64,000 nucleotides of DNA from Allobosea sp. LC85 (GCF_000735605.1 NZ_JPKG01000059.1:124001-188000); one strand, 5' to 3'. Numbered from the stretch's first letter, positions 42,417-51,603 are shown. Notes: generated by a model from the sequence alone, not told the origin. Numbers and translations: made by a program.

Positions 42417-43163
42417 TCATACGAATTCGCGCTGCACATTCTGGCATTCAGCCGCAGGTTCGGCCTGCAAATCGCTCACGGCCAGCCATGGGGCAGCGGG
42501 GGCAAGCGGGCCGGTGATCAAATACCCCTCCATCTCTCCATCCAGCTCGGCCTGGAGCAGGACGAGAGCGCAACGCCACGCATGATAGAGTGCCCGATCA
42601 TACTGCACCTCGCGCTGGGTGACGGCCTCGCCCTTCCGCCGGCGTCCACGATGGTCATGCGCCGCCTGGTCGGCTGGCCGACGCCCAGCCCGCTTGCGCC
42701 AGTCGAGATGCACCTCCGGACGCGAACCATCGCGGGCATGCTGGATGATCAGCCCCATGACGCCAGCCTGTTCCAGCCGGGCCACGGGCTTGCCCGCACG
42801 CTCCAGCCACCAATCGCCACCCGCCTTGCCGATCGTGAAGCCAGCCTGTTCCGCCGCAGCGCTATCCCACAGCGCGACATCGTCGCCTTCCCATGCGAAC
42901 CAGAGATCCGCGAGGGCCAGCACGCGGTCATGCAGGGCGAGGAGATCGTCGGGCATGGAGGAAGCCTCTTTCGCCCGTGCCGCCAGCCGCGAGCCCGGCG
43001 CGCTGGTATCCACCCGCTCCGACCATGACGACGACGCCAACACCGGCAGGCTGCCGAGGCCGAGCATCTGCGCCGCCGCCTGCGCTCCCATCCGGTCCAC
43101 CCGCATCTGGGCATAGGCCCGGTAGAGCAGCGCCTCGATATCGATGGTCTCTTTCACAGCCAT
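42417..43163 (-). CDS. Hypothetical phage protein beside the origin
   Basis: 248 residues from ATG 43163; a longer frame runs through the iteron region and is unlikely. The segment ALYRAYAQMRVDRMGAQAAAQ and the central EDDVALWDSAAAEQAGFTIGKAGGDWWLERAGK have protein-like patterning; the region 170-200 is Arg/Lys-rich (DWRKRAGRRPADQAA). Genes of this kind often follow phage primase/helicase genes. No domain recognised. Confidence 0.55.
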   Translation of the reverse strand: MAVKETIDIEALLYRAYAQMRVDRMGAQAAAQMLGLGSLPVLASSSWSERVDTSAPGSRLAARAKEASSMPDDLLALHDRVLALADLWFAWEGDDVALWDSAAAEQAGFTIGKAGGDWWLERAGKPVARLEQAGVMGLIIQHARDGSRPEVHLDWRKRAGRRPADQAAHDHRGRRRKGEAVTQREVQYDRALYHAWRCALVLLQAELDGEMEGYLITGPLAPAAPWLAVSDLQAEPAAECQNVQREFV

Positions 43164-43185
43164 GTCAGCGCCCTTTTTCCGACAG

Positions 43186-43486
43186 TGGAGGGTTGTGGAG
43201 GGTTGGTGGATAGTTTTTTGAAACCCTCCACCCAAAATAGAGCTTTTAAATCAATAGGTTGATTGCTTGAGTGGAGGGTGTGGAGGGTTTTGAAGGGTCT
43301 AGACGTATGAGAGAAAGAGAATTCCCCCGAACCCCGTTTGATACGCATAGGCGCGCATAAACCCTCCACACCCTCCACTTCGCTCGTCATGTCATTGAGG
43401 CTAAAGCGAAAAAGGCGGTGGAGGGTTGGTAAAAACCATCCACCAACCCTCCACAACCCTCCACGATTTGGGGCCAAGTGGAGGGT
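43186..43486. other. Iteron-like array, candidate replication origin
   Basis: Ten exact TGGAGGGT/ACCCTCCA octamers occur in 301 bp: plus-sense at 43186, 43196, 43272, 43281, 43419 and 43479, inverted at 43223, 43361, 43370, 43446 and 43456 (eleven sites including the inverted pairs). Many are paired 9-10 bp apart, one helical turn. Between them lie AT-rich stretches (43208-43270) in otherwise GC-rich DNA. It sits directly upstream of the helicase-primase stop and near prim-pol, as phage origins do. No credible protein spans it. Confidence 0.65.
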
Positions 43487-45222
43487 CATGGGCCGGCATA
43501 CCCGTCGTCATCGGGGTTGCGGGGCCGTGGTGGCCTAGCCGGCACATCGTGGAGTTCGATGTCAAGATAAACGTTGCCGGCGTTGGTCTCTTTTTTAGCG
43601 AAGCGAGCCCCCATCACCTTGCCGAACATGGTCTGCGTTTTCGGCTTCTTGCTGTTGGCCTCGCTCCAGGCGACATAGGCCTCAAAGGCCATCGTCGCGC
43701 GGATCTGCGCGTCCGCGTCCGGCTCCGCCTTCCTGATGCAGCGCTCGATGAAGAGCGAGATCGGGTCCATCTCGTCGCGGTATTCCTTCGCGGCGTCGAC
43801 CATGGCCGGCGGGAAATGCAGGCCCTCGCCTTCATAGGCCTCCATGCCTTCGATCAGCCAGTTGAGGATGCCGGGCCCTTCGGCCACGAGCTCGCTCACC
43901 ACCTCCTCGAAATCGCGCTGCTCGGCCTCCGGTATCGTCACCTTCCAGGGCACGACGGCCATGCGGCGCCAGATGCCGTTATCCGAGCCTGAGATGCTCG
44001 GATAGCCGTTGCCGGAGAGATGCGCCTTGAACTGCGGCTGGAACGAGAAATAGCCCTTGAACAGGGTCCGGACATCCATCTTCTCGCCGCCGGTCAGGCG
44101 TTTCACCAGCGCCTCGCGCAAGGGCTCGCCCTGCGGCAGCTCCGTGATGCGCAGGAAGCGCACGCCCGGCAATCGCGCAAGATCCGGCGAGGCGCCACCG
44201 GCCGCGTTCTGCGACTGGCCAGAGATCGATTCTGCCGGCAGTCCTTCGCAAAGCGGCCCGAGCACGCGGGCCAGCACCTCGAGGAACACGGATTTGCCGT
44301 TGGCGCCGAGCCCGTAATGGAAGAACAGGCGCTGCACCGGCAGCCCGGTCAGGCCGAGCCCGGAATAGATTTGCACGGCCCTCGCCACACCGGGCACCAG
44401 GTTCTCGGGCAAGAACTTCGCGATGAAGGCATGCCAGAGCGGAGCCTTCGCCTTCGGATCGAAATCGACAGGCACCATGCGGGTGACACGGTCCTCGCGC
44501 CTCCACCCCTCCGGAGTGAAGATGGCTCGGCCTCGATAGACCGGAACCTCACCGGAGCGGTCGGGATCTTCCTCGCGCTCAAAGCGGATCGTGCCGTTGC
44601 CGACATAGACGAGCCGCTGCTCGGCATTCCACGCTTCGGGCTTCACCACGCAGAACGGCGCCGAACAGGTCAGCATGGCGTTCATGCGGGCCAGGTTCTT
44701 GGAGGAGACGCCGAAGGCGCGCCGCTTCGCCTGGCGCTTTTCCAAGGCCAGGATAGCGGTGGCCTTCGCCTTCTCGTTCTCCTCGCTCGGCGCATTGCTG
44801 GCCTTGCGGATCGCGGCATTCTCGGCCGGGGTGTGCTGCAGATATTCGGCTTCGAGCCCGATCAGCCCGCCGATTCCCTGCGCGATCGCCAGCGCCTGTT
44901 TCGCGCCGTCACTCTGGTCCCAGGCTTTGCCGGTCCAGACCAGCCAGTTGGCCTTGTCCGTGCCCTCCTCGAGCATGTTGGCGAGGTCGGCCCCGCGATG
45001 GCGCAGCAGCCGCTTGCCATTGTCCGTGTCGGAATGGTCCAGTTTCGCGCACCACTCGACATCGGCCAGCACGACATTGCCGACAGGCATGTCGGACGGC
45101 CCGGCCTCATCGTCGTCGCCGAACGGGGTTGCGGGGCCGTCCTCCTGCGCAGCCGCTTCCGCACCGGTGATCAGCGCGCGCAGGCTCTCGGCCGAGAGAT
45201 CGGGGTCGGGAGCCTCCGTCAT
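43486..45222 (-). CDS. P4/D5-type primase-helicase (SF3)
   Basis: 578 residues. A D5_N-like helical region (about 60-200) precedes an SF3 helicase domain: Walker A GLGANGKS (304-311), then VRFLRITELPQGEPL (B) and GYPSISGSDNGIWRRMAVVPW (C/arginine finger), typical of P4 alpha and D5 proteins. It unwinds the origin and primes or loads the replisome, with the separate prim-pol supplying primers. Last gene of the replication run, ending on the iteron array. Confidence 0.9.
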   Translation of the reverse strand: MTEAPDPDLSAESLRALITGAEAAAQEDGPATPFGDDDEAGPSDMPVGNVVLADVEWCAKLDHSDTDNGKRLLRHRGADLANMLEEGTDKANWLVWTGKAWDQSDGAKQALAIAQGIGGLIGLEAEYLQHTPAENAAIRKASNAPSEENEKAKATAILALEKRQAKRRAFGVSSKNLARMNAMLTCSAPFCVVKPEAWNAEQRLVYVGNGTIRFEREEDPDRSGEVPVYRGRAIFTPEGWRREDRVTRMVPVDFDPKAKAPLWHAFIAKFLPENLVPGVARAVQIYSGLGLTGLPVQRLFFHYGLGANGKSVFLEVLARVLGPLCEGLPAESISGQSQNAAGGASPDLARLPGVRFLRITELPQGEPLREALVKRLTGGEKMDVRTLFKGYFSFQPQFKAHLSGNGYPSISGSDNGIWRRMAVVPWKVTIPEAEQRDFEEVVSELVAEGPGILNWLIEGMEAYEGEGLHFPPAMVDAAKEYRDEMDPISLFIERCIRKAEPDADAQIRATMAFEAYVAWSEANSKKPKTQTMFGKVMGARFAKKETNAGNVYLDIELHDVPARPPRPRNPDDDGYAGP

Positions 45223-45866
45223 GCCGCTGCCCTTTCAAACAGATCACGCTGGTCGGGGGTGAGACCGTCGAGGTCACCCCACTGATCGGCCATTGCGTTG
45301 GCGATCCCCGTGAAAAAGCGAGAGCGCTCTCGCCAGCGATCCGGGCCGGGTGGCATCCGATGGACGCGGGCCTCTCGGCCATCCACGACATTCGTTGGGT
45401 TCAGCGGCGGAAGGTTGCGAAGCCAGAAGCATGTCCGCTTCGTCTCGCCATGCCCGAATTGCCAAGGCTGCACGCTCTGGGCCGGCGCTTCGTAATTCTT
45501 GATCAGCGCCTTAGCGTGCCTGTGCATGACCGGGTTTTCGATGCAAACCCGCTCGATCGGCGCATTCCAGAACGCGGAGAAGAGCGCGGCACCCTCCTCC
45601 AGTTCGGCCCGCATCTGATCAACCGACTTTCCGGGTGGCGGAGTAAACAGCCATCGGACGCCGCTATTGCAGAGGCGCGTGCAGGGAGGATGCGCGACCA
45701 TGAGCAGGTCCCACCCGTCATTCAGGATGTCGCGCGCGTCACCTGTGTAATGGCGGTTGCTGCCATCTTCGGCCGGCAGCAGATCGCTCGACCAGGCATC
45801 GTGACCGCGCGCCGCAAAGGCATTGCGGACCGTGCCGCTGAATTCACATGCGACGAGCACTCTCAT
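45219..45866 (-). CDS. Phage C5-cytosine methyltransferase-like protein
   Basis: 215 residues. CEFSGTVRNAFAARGHDAWSSDLLP is a SAM-binding motif I of the Dcm type (FSG). AHPPCTRLCNSGVRW contains the catalytic-type PPC, and CIENPVMHRH stands where ENV is in true m5C enzymes. GHGETKRTCFWL follows. It is compact, with no target-recognition domain of usual size. It probably methylates phage DNA against host restriction; the target site is unknown. ATGA-coupled to both neighbours. Confidence 0.72.
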   Translation of the reverse strand: MRVLVACEFSGTVRNAFAARGHDAWSSDLLPAEDGSNRHYTGDARDILNDGWDLLMVAHPPCTRLCNSGVRWLFTPPPGKSVDQMRAELEEGAALFSAFWNAPIERVCIENPVMHRHAKALIKNYEAPAQSVQPWQFGHGETKRTCFWLRNLPPLNPTNVVDGREARVHRMPPGPDRWRERSRFFTGIANAMADQWGDLDGLTPDQRDLFERAAA

Positions 45867-46069
45867 CCGCCTGCCCTGTCATAGTGGTCGAGCACCGGCG
45901 CCCGCACGACCTGCCGGCCGGCGCTGCAGAGCTTTGGGTGAATGCGAACCGGCTCGGTTGAGCCGGGGTTGCGGGGCGGGAGAGCCGTCGCGCCGGGCGC
46001 GATCAGCGTCACGCGGCCAGCGATGACAGCGCCATCGATCAGGCTTCGGAGCTCGGCAGAGATCTTCAT
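45863..46069 (-). CDS. Small hypothetical protein in the replication operon
   Basis: 68 residues, basic, with ATGA overlaps at both ends, which strongly supports translation. KISAELRSLIDGAVIAGRVTL then a proline-rich stretch. No family recognised; it may be an accessory to the prim-pol. Confidence 0.6.
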   Translation of the reverse strand: MKISAELRSLIDGAVIAGRVTLIAPGATALPPRNPGSTEPVRIHPKLCSAGRQVVRAPVLDHYDRAGG

Positions 46070-47124
46070 GCCGCCCGACCCTGATCGAGAATCGCGGGCG
46101 AGAAGGCCGGGCTCTTCGTGTTGCTAAGACCCGACTTGATCGTTCCGCGGATCTTCGGCTCGTTTGGCGAGACGCCGGCGGGCAGGTTGCCGAGCAGCAG
46201 CTGCTCCGCCTCGGCCGAGCCAAGCACCTGGCCGCGCACGAACTCGCCCAGCCGGCAGGCCGCCCAGAACACCGCAGCATTGCGATTGCCTTCACCTGCC
46301 CTGGCCGCAGTCGCAAGCGCTCCCCGCACCGAGCGCTCGACATAGACCCGCACCCGCTCGTCGCTGATCTCCCGCGCCGCATAGCGCCGGGCCTGCTGGC
46401 TTGCAGCCTGCCGCGCCTGTCGCTCGGCCAGCGGGATGAATTCGCCGGTGATCACCCCGCGCAGCCGGCGCGGCAGCGGCGGCAGGATCTCGCCACGAGG
46501 GATCAGCCATTCATAGCGCTTGCCGTCCGACATCACGGAGGGTGGTGCGATGACATAACCACCCTCGCCGCGGACATCGATATGAGCGAGCGCGGCCGGG
46601 CACTCCCCGGCCTTCAGGAAGGCGCGGAACAGGTTGGCGCGGTTGCCGATTACGCCCTCGAACCCCTGCCCCAACCGAGCAAGGTTGCCGGCGATCTCGG
46701 CAAACATCGGCTCATCCGGCCAGGCGAAATAGAGATGCAGGCCCCCGGACTGCGTCCGCGCGATCGGCGTCTCGATGACCCCCCCGGTCTCGGCGTCATG
46801 ATGCCAAAGCTGCCCGCACCAGGTGGTGAGCGCCTTCAGCATGTCGCCGGCCGTCGCATCCCGGGGGTCGAGGTCAACGACGACGCAAGCGCTGCGCAGT
46901 CCGGTCGGAAAGCCGATCAGTGCAGAGGGCCAGCGCCGCCACCAGCCGCGAATGACACCCTCGTCGAGGCTGGCGAGCCAGTGCCCACCATCATGCGCGC
47001 CTGGCGTCGATTCTCCCGGCAGATGCGGTGCCTTCGAGCCAGCCGCCTTGTCGGCGATCGCCTTCGCAGGAAATACCGGAAAGCCGGCCGAGGCGAGAGA
47101 GAGGGCATGGTCGAGCATGCTCAT
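46066..47124 (-). CDS. Bifunctional primase-polymerase (prim-pol) N-terminal-type protein
   Basis: 352 residues. The AEP core is present: FPVFPAKAIADKAAGSKAPH, VVVDLDPRDA with the catalytic Asp pair, TQSGGLHLYFAW with the conserved His, and DVRGEGGYVIAPPS. It makes primers, and often short DNA, for phage replication. The C-terminal 100 residues are helical and Ala/Arg-rich. Working partner of the separate SF3 helicase. First gene of its leftward block, since a plus-strand gene separates it from the helicase-methyltransferase. Confidence 0.9.
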   Translation of the reverse strand: MSMLDHALSLASAGFPVFPAKAIADKAAGSKAPHLPGESTPGAHDGGHWLASLDEGVIRGWWRRWPSALIGFPTGLRSACVVVDLDPRDATAGDMLKALTTWCGQLWHHDAETGGVIETPIARTQSGGLHLYFAWPDEPMFAEIAGNLARLGQGFEGVIGNRANLFRAFLKAGECPAALAHIDVRGEGGYVIAPPSVMSDGKRYEWLIPRGEILPPLPRRLRGVITGEFIPLAERQARQAASQQARRYAAREISDERVRVYVERSVRGALATAARAGEGNRNAAVFWAACRLGEFVRGQVLGSAEAEQLLLGNLPAGVSPNEPKIRGTIKSGLSNTKSPAFSPAILDQGRAA

Positions 47125-47198
47125 GCGGCCCTCGCGAGGTTGTGGACGCCGGCTGACGGCGACTTGCGGGGGAATTGCCGCTGCGGCAGGGTTCGGGG

Positions 47199-47945
47199 AT
47201 GGAAAAGCCCAGCAGAGAGATGATCTGCGCGATCGCGGCGGTTCTCACTGTCGTTGCGGTGGGCCATCTCTGGTTCGCCGCAGCAAATGCGTGCACGGCA
47301 GGGAGCAACGTTTGGACCGAGGTCCAGAAAGCGAACGGCTGCGCCGAGTTCTGGTTCAACCGTTACCAGTCGTTCGCGGCGGCGCTCCTGGCGACTATCG
47401 TCGCGGCGGCGACCCTGCTTGGCCTGCGAGCGCAGATCAACATCGCGAGGCGACAGGCAGCTCTCGGAGCGATAAACGAACTCGATTTGCGCTTGAATCA
47501 AATCCGTGAGGCCGCGGACTTTTGCGATGATCTGAAAGCCCGCACTCAAGAGGTAGAACGCAGGGTCAGTTTTGGCATAGACCGCCGCGGCCTCAATCAA
47601 GGCGGGCGATTGCACGGGCCGAACATGTCGCAGCTCGTGCAGCCCATTCAGCCACACCTGAAAATTCTGGCAGATCTTTGCAAGGGCAACGAAAGCTACG
47701 GGCTTCCGCAGGTCAGCGACCAAGTTCGAGACTTTGCCAACAGCATCATGAACGCCGCAATGAGCTTCTCTCAACATGTTGAGAGCAGAGAAAATCCAGA
47801 AGATCACCATGCAGCGTATCGAAATTACGCAACACTCAGCGATCCATTCGTGGGGCATCTTGGGGCGATCAAACGGCGCCTCGAATCGATTGAGGTCAAT
47901 CTTCGACAGCAACTCGCGGCGCAGCAACGCCTGCTGCTCAGCTAG
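47199..47945 (+). CDS. Two-helix membrane protein inserted against the operon
   Basis: 248 residues from ATG 47199 (MEKPSREMICAIAAVL). Two membrane helices (ICAIAAVLTVVAVGHLWFA and AAALLATIVAAATLLGL) enclose a periplasmic loop with three cysteines. A charged, helical cytoplasmic C-domain follows (QIREAADFCDDLKARTQEVERR). The gene is AT-richer than its neighbours and runs opposite to them, the pattern of a moron or superinfection-exclusion gene. No known family. The minus-strand frame over the same bases is a shadow. Confidence 0.65.
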   Translation: MEKPSREMICAIAAVLTVVAVGHLWFAAANACTAGSNVWTEVQKANGCAEFWFNRYQSFAAALLATIVAAATLLGLRAQINIARRQAALGAINELDLRLNQIREAADFCDDLKARTQEVERRVSFGIDRRGLNQGGRLHGPNMSQLVQPIQPHLKILADLCKGNESYGLPQVSDQVRDFANSIMNAAMSFSQHVESRENPEDHHAAYRNYATLSDPFVGHLGAIKRRLESIEVNLRQQLAAQQRLLLS

Positions 47946-47960
47946 GGCCAACATCGCCGC

Positions 47961-50705
47961 TCACTCCGCCGCCTGGAGCGCGGGCTCGCGGGCCGCGTCG
48001 AGCAGATCGAACAGGCTCGGCACCGCGATCCTGTCCTCGGCCGCGGCGCAATGCAGCGCGCCGTCGAGGAAGTATCCGGGATTGAGTTCGACGCCGATGC
48101 CCTTGCGGCCGAGCAGGATCGCCCGGTAGGGCACGGTCATCAGTCCCCCGAACGGGTCGAGCACCGTCTCGCCCGGCATCGACATCTGCGCGATGACACG
48201 ATCCACGATGTCGAATTGCAGCGGGCAGAGATGCATCTCCTTGCCCTTGGCGTGCTGCGCCCCGTTCAGGGTCTGCATCCGCGTCACGTCGCTCCAGACG
48301 TTCCCGTCGGGCGAGTGCGGCGGGAGCAGCATGAAGGTCGGCGGCAGGCGCCCGCGCGTTTCCAGCGCCTCGGCGATCGCGACGTGATACTCGAAGTCGT
48401 AGACCGCCTCGAGGTTGAAGCGCTTCCACATCTTGTAGATCTGACTTGCCGGCACGCCCATCAGGTCGGCGGGCTTCAGCGCGCGGTCGCCGGATGACCG
48501 GAGATAGCCATGCGCGTCGATCTGCCAGCGCGCCCGGCTGTAGCCGTCCGGGTTCTTCCAATGCCCCTCGACCATTTGGGTCTCTGTCAGCTCCTGGACA
48601 TCAGCGAGAACCAGAGCTGCCGCATCAACCTCCAGCGCGTCGGCACGAGCCTGAACCTCTTCATCAGTCTCGCCGTTCGGCACCCAGAACTTCTTGTCCT
48701 TCGCCACCCGTTTGTCGGCATAAGAGACCGAGCGGTCGCTCTGCGGCTTGCGGAAGATCAGCAGATATTCCGGCAGGCCGGCGCCCATCTTCGAGCCGTC
48801 CTTGCACTGCTCGCTCCAGCCCAGGCGATAGGTCTGGTTATTCTCGCGCACGACATCGGTCGTCACGGTTTTCATGCCGAGGAAGGCGAAGCCGTGCCGG
48901 CGGAAATGCTGGATCGCGTCGCAATGGAAGGTGGAGACGGTCTGGAAGCCGAGCCCGGTGAGCCCACCCGGAATGATCCGGTCCTTGACGTGGATCACGC
49001 AGTTGCGGCCGGGCTGGAGCGCGCGCAGCAGCTGCGGCGTCAGGAAATCCATCTGAGCCCAGAAATGCGGGTCGCTGTCGGTATGGCCGAAGTCGTTATA
49101 GCTCGGTGTGTACTCGTACTGCGTTGAGAACGGGATCGAGGTCACGATCAGGTCGACGCTGTTCTCAGGCATCGCGGCGCATTCCAGCACCGTGTCATTG
49201 TTGACGATGCGATGGTTCGCGCCGCTGATCTCGACTCGGCTAACGCCGATCGAACGGGCGAGCGAGGTGGCGAGAGCCTGCTCGTTCAATCCGTATTCGC
49301 GGATGATCCGGCTCATCTGGTCAACCATGTGCTGATGCTGCTTCCACTTGGTCAGGAGCGTGCGCAGCACCGCCTGCTCGCCCTCCGACGAGATGATGTG
49401 GATTTCGACCGGCCTCTCCTGCTGGAAGCGCTGGATGCGGTGAATGGCCTGGATGAAATCGTTGAACTTGAAGCCGATCCCGAGGAACACGGCCCTGTGG
49501 CAGTGGCGCTGGAAGTTGCAGCCGCTGCCGGCGATCACCGGCTTGGCCGCGAGATACTGGAACTCGCCATCGCTGAAGCCGATGATCGTCCGCTCGCGCT
49601 CGTCGAGCTCCTGCGAACCGTAGACCGAGCGCACGCCCGGTACCGCCGCCTCGATCGCCCGGCGCTCGTCCTCGAGGTCGTGCCAGATCAGGAAGTGATC
49701 GGCAGGCGCGCTATCGAGGATCTCGCGCAGCTTACCGATGCGGCTGGTCAGGCTCGACCGCTTCTCCCTGCTGGCGCCGACCACGCCGAGCGCGGCATTG
49801 GCGATCAGGATGCCCTGTCCGTCGCGCTCCTGGTCCTTGGTGGCCAGGTCGGAAGCGACGGTGTGATAGGTCACGGTCAGCGGCGGCAGGTCATAGCCGG
49901 CATCGTCGCAGCCGAGATCGCTCGGCCGCTGCACGAACAGGGCCCAGCTCGACACCCAGAGCCAGAACTCGCGCTCCTTGTGTGGATGGATGGTGAGCTG
50001 GTCGGCCTTCTCGCTATTGCGCTTGAAGAACCGGGTCTTGGCCTCGCCGATATCCATCACTTCGAGGAAGGCGGAATAGGCCAGCAGCTCGATATATTCG
50101 TTCGGCGATGGCGTCGCGGTCGCGACCAGCTTGAAGCCGATGCCCTCGAACAGCCGCATGAACTCGCGGAAGGTTTTTGAGCCGCCAAAGCCGCGCAGGC
50201 AGGAGGCCTCGTCCAGGCTCGCGGCCGCGAACAGGCGCGGGTCAAGCTTGCCGTCGCGCACAGTCTCGTAATTGGTCAGGTAGAGCCCGGTCTCGCCGGC
50301 CTCGTCGATCGAGCGGATGAAGGTGAGATGCGGCACGCGCTCCGGACGATCGGCGAGCCAGGCCCTGAGCTCTGTCCGGGTGGCGTCGCTGACCTTGGGA
50401 TGATCGCCCGTCGCCAGAACGCGGGCATCGCGGAAGAACTCCTGCCGGACGCCGAGCGGGATCACGATCAGGGCACGGTCGCCGAAATGCGCGGCCAGGA
50501 TCCGGCAGAACTCGATCTGCATCAGGGTCTTGCCCAGCCCGAAGGCGGCGAACAGCCCGGCGCGACCAAGTCGGAGGGCCCAGCGCACCATGATGCGCTG
50601 ATGCGGCAGCAGGATCGGATTGATCTCGCTATCCGCGATCTCGATGCCGCGCGCCATCGCGACGCAGGTCTTGGCGCGCAGGAATGCGAGATAGGCCTCG
50701 CTCAT
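47961..50705 (-). CDS. Fused SF2 helicase - DNA methyltransferase
   Basis: 914 residues from ATG 50705. N-terminal SF2 helicase: Walker A FAAFGLGKT (residues 52-60), DEAS box (165-168), TATPSP (about 207) and QAIHRIQRFQQ (motif VI, about 440). C-terminal methyltransferase: TSIPFSTQ stands in for the (S/D)PP(Y/F) motif about residue 505, and TVLDPFGGLMT...GVELNP is the SAM site near 855-880, the beta-class motif order. It may track and methylate phage DNA. The missing second Pro (SIPF) raises the possibility of altered activity. Confidence 0.85.
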   Translation of the reverse strand: MSEAYLAFLRAKTCVAMARGIEIADSEINPILLPHQRIMVRWALRLGRAGLFAAFGLGKTLMQIEFCRILAAHFGDRALIVIPLGVRQEFFRDARVLATGDHPKVSDATRTELRAWLADRPERVPHLTFIRSIDEAGETGLYLTNYETVRDGKLDPRLFAAASLDEASCLRGFGGSKTFREFMRLFEGIGFKLVATATPSPNEYIELLAYSAFLEVMDIGEAKTRFFKRNSEKADQLTIHPHKEREFWLWVSSWALFVQRPSDLGCDDAGYDLPPLTVTYHTVASDLATKDQERDGQGILIANAALGVVGASREKRSSLTSRIGKLREILDSAPADHFLIWHDLEDERRAIEAAVPGVRSVYGSQELDERERTIIGFSDGEFQYLAAKPVIAGSGCNFQRHCHRAVFLGIGFKFNDFIQAIHRIQRFQQERPVEIHIISSEGEQAVLRTLLTKWKQHQHMVDQMSRIIREYGLNEQALATSLARSIGVSRVEISGANHRIVNNDTVLECAAMPENSVDLIVTSIPFSTQYEYTPSYNDFGHTDSDPHFWAQMDFLTPQLLRALQPGRNCVIHVKDRIIPGGLTGLGFQTVSTFHCDAIQHFRRHGFAFLGMKTVTTDVVRENNQTYRLGWSEQCKDGSKMGAGLPEYLLIFRKPQSDRSVSYADKRVAKDKKFWVPNGETDEEVQARADALEVDAAALVLADVQELTETQMVEGHWKNPDGYSRARWQIDAHGYLRSSGDRALKPADLMGVPASQIYKMWKRFNLEAVYDFEYHVAIAEALETRGRLPPTFMLLPPHSPDGNVWSDVTRMQTLNGAQHAKGKEMHLCPLQFDIVDRVIAQMSMPGETVLDPFGGLMTVPYRAILLGRKGIGVELNPGYFLDGALHCAAAEDRIAVPSLFDLLDAAREPALQAAE

Positions 50706-50932
50706 GACCTGGCCCCATCGCAGCGTAGGCCTGGAAAATGTGTGACCAGTGGGTGCTGCAGCAGCTTGATCGCCTCGGCACAGGCCTGAGCCTTGCGGCG
50801 GGCATCGGCGATCGCGCCCGGCGTCAGCGCATCCAGCTCTGGCTCGAAGCGGGTGGTTTCGAGAATATGGGCGGCGCCGGCCTGCTCTCCGGCAAGACCG
50901 GTCAGCTCGGCGATGATCTCTTTCAGCGTCAT
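50702..50932 (-). CDS. Small hypothetical protein upstream of the helicase-methyltransferase
   Basis: 76 residues from ATG 50932; an ATGA overlap links it to the large gene. It is helical, with TLKEIIAELTGLAGEQAGAAH and IADARRKAQACAEAIKLLQH. No family recognised; it may be an accessory helix protein. Confidence 0.55.
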   Translation of the reverse strand: MTLKEIIAELTGLAGEQAGAAHILETTRFEPELDALTPGAIADARRKAQACAEAIKLLQHPLVTHFPGLRCDGARS

Positions 50933-51138
50933 CCCCTGCCCTCCCGGAACAGCGCCTGTTCGGCCGCGCTCCAGAGCGAGGCCGGCGCATGGCGCGCCTG
51001 AACGATTGCGATTGCGGTCTCGCGCTTCAGCCCGAGCACCACGGCGATGATCCCGGCCGGAAAGCCGATCCGGGCCATGCCGCGCGCAGCGGAGCGACGG
51101 CGACGGCCGACACGCTCGATGGTGAAGCGCCGCCTCAT
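50929..51138 (-). CDS. Small basic hypothetical protein
   Basis: 69 residues, Arg-rich N-terminus (MRRRFTIERVGRRRRSAARG) and a helix (ETAIAIVQARHAPASLWSA). ATGA overlaps join it to both neighbours in the leftward operon. Possibly nucleic-acid binding by charge; no family. Confidence 0.5.
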   Translation of the reverse strand: MRRRFTIERVGRRRRSAARGMARIGFPAGIIAVVLGLKRETAIAIVQARHAPASLWSAAEQALFREGRG

Positions 51139-51602
51139 GCCGCCACCCGGCTGAGGTCGAGATTGCGGTAAAAGCCGTCATCGCTGCCGAAGAGGTCGGC
51201 CAGTGCCAGAAGATCCGCCTCGACATGCGGGACACGGACACGGCGAGACGCCAGCCTGAGCAGACCGGCCGCGAAAGCACTCTCGCCGTCCGCAGCGCGC
51301 ACATGAGCCCGGGCGATGATCGCCCGCACATGCAGCGAGAGCATTTCGGAGACAGCCGGAGCCGGATCGCGCTCGCAGACATAGGGGCGCGGACCGGCAA
51401 TGGCGGAGAAGCCCTGCCGAGACTCGTTGACCAGCCCGCGCACGACGAGCCGATCGAGAATGCGCCCGAGATATTTGTGCTCGGCCTCGTCCTGGCAGGC
51501 CCTGCGGATTTGGACCTGGTGAAGATTGGCGCCGCCGGCCGCCTGGATGATGCGCAGGACGCGGTCGGAGAGCGAACCGGGCTTGAACGAGCCGGGCTGC
51601 AT
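51135..51602 (-). CDS. Hypothetical protein with winged-helix-like N-terminus
   Basis: 155 residues. LSDRVLRIIQAAGGANLHQVQIRRAC and KYLGRILDRLVVRGLVNESRQG have the helix-helix-wing order of a winged-helix domain. The second half is helical. It is joined to the next gene by a 4-bp overlap and lies 1 bp after the CII-like gene. The role is unknown; a DNA-binding replication or regulation part is plausible. Confidence 0.55.
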   Translation of the reverse strand: MQPGSFKPGSLSDRVLRIIQAAGGANLHQVQIRRACQDEAEHKYLGRILDRLVVRGLVNESRQGFSAIAGPRPYVCERDPAPAVSEMLSLHVRAIIARAHVRAADGESAFAAGLLRLASRRVRVPHVEADLLALADLFGSDDGFYRNLDLSRVAA

Positions 51603-51603
51603 C

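Noticed and set aside
43154..43489. 111-residue minus frame across the iteron array
   Set aside because: Its sequence merely translates the TGGAGGGT repeats (LHTLH, VEGVEG); spacing pattern and AT-rich core fit a DNA site better.
47121..47954. 277-residue minus-strand frame over the plus-strand membrane gene
   Set aside because: No motifs; the plus frame has two clean membrane helices, a good start and better composition.
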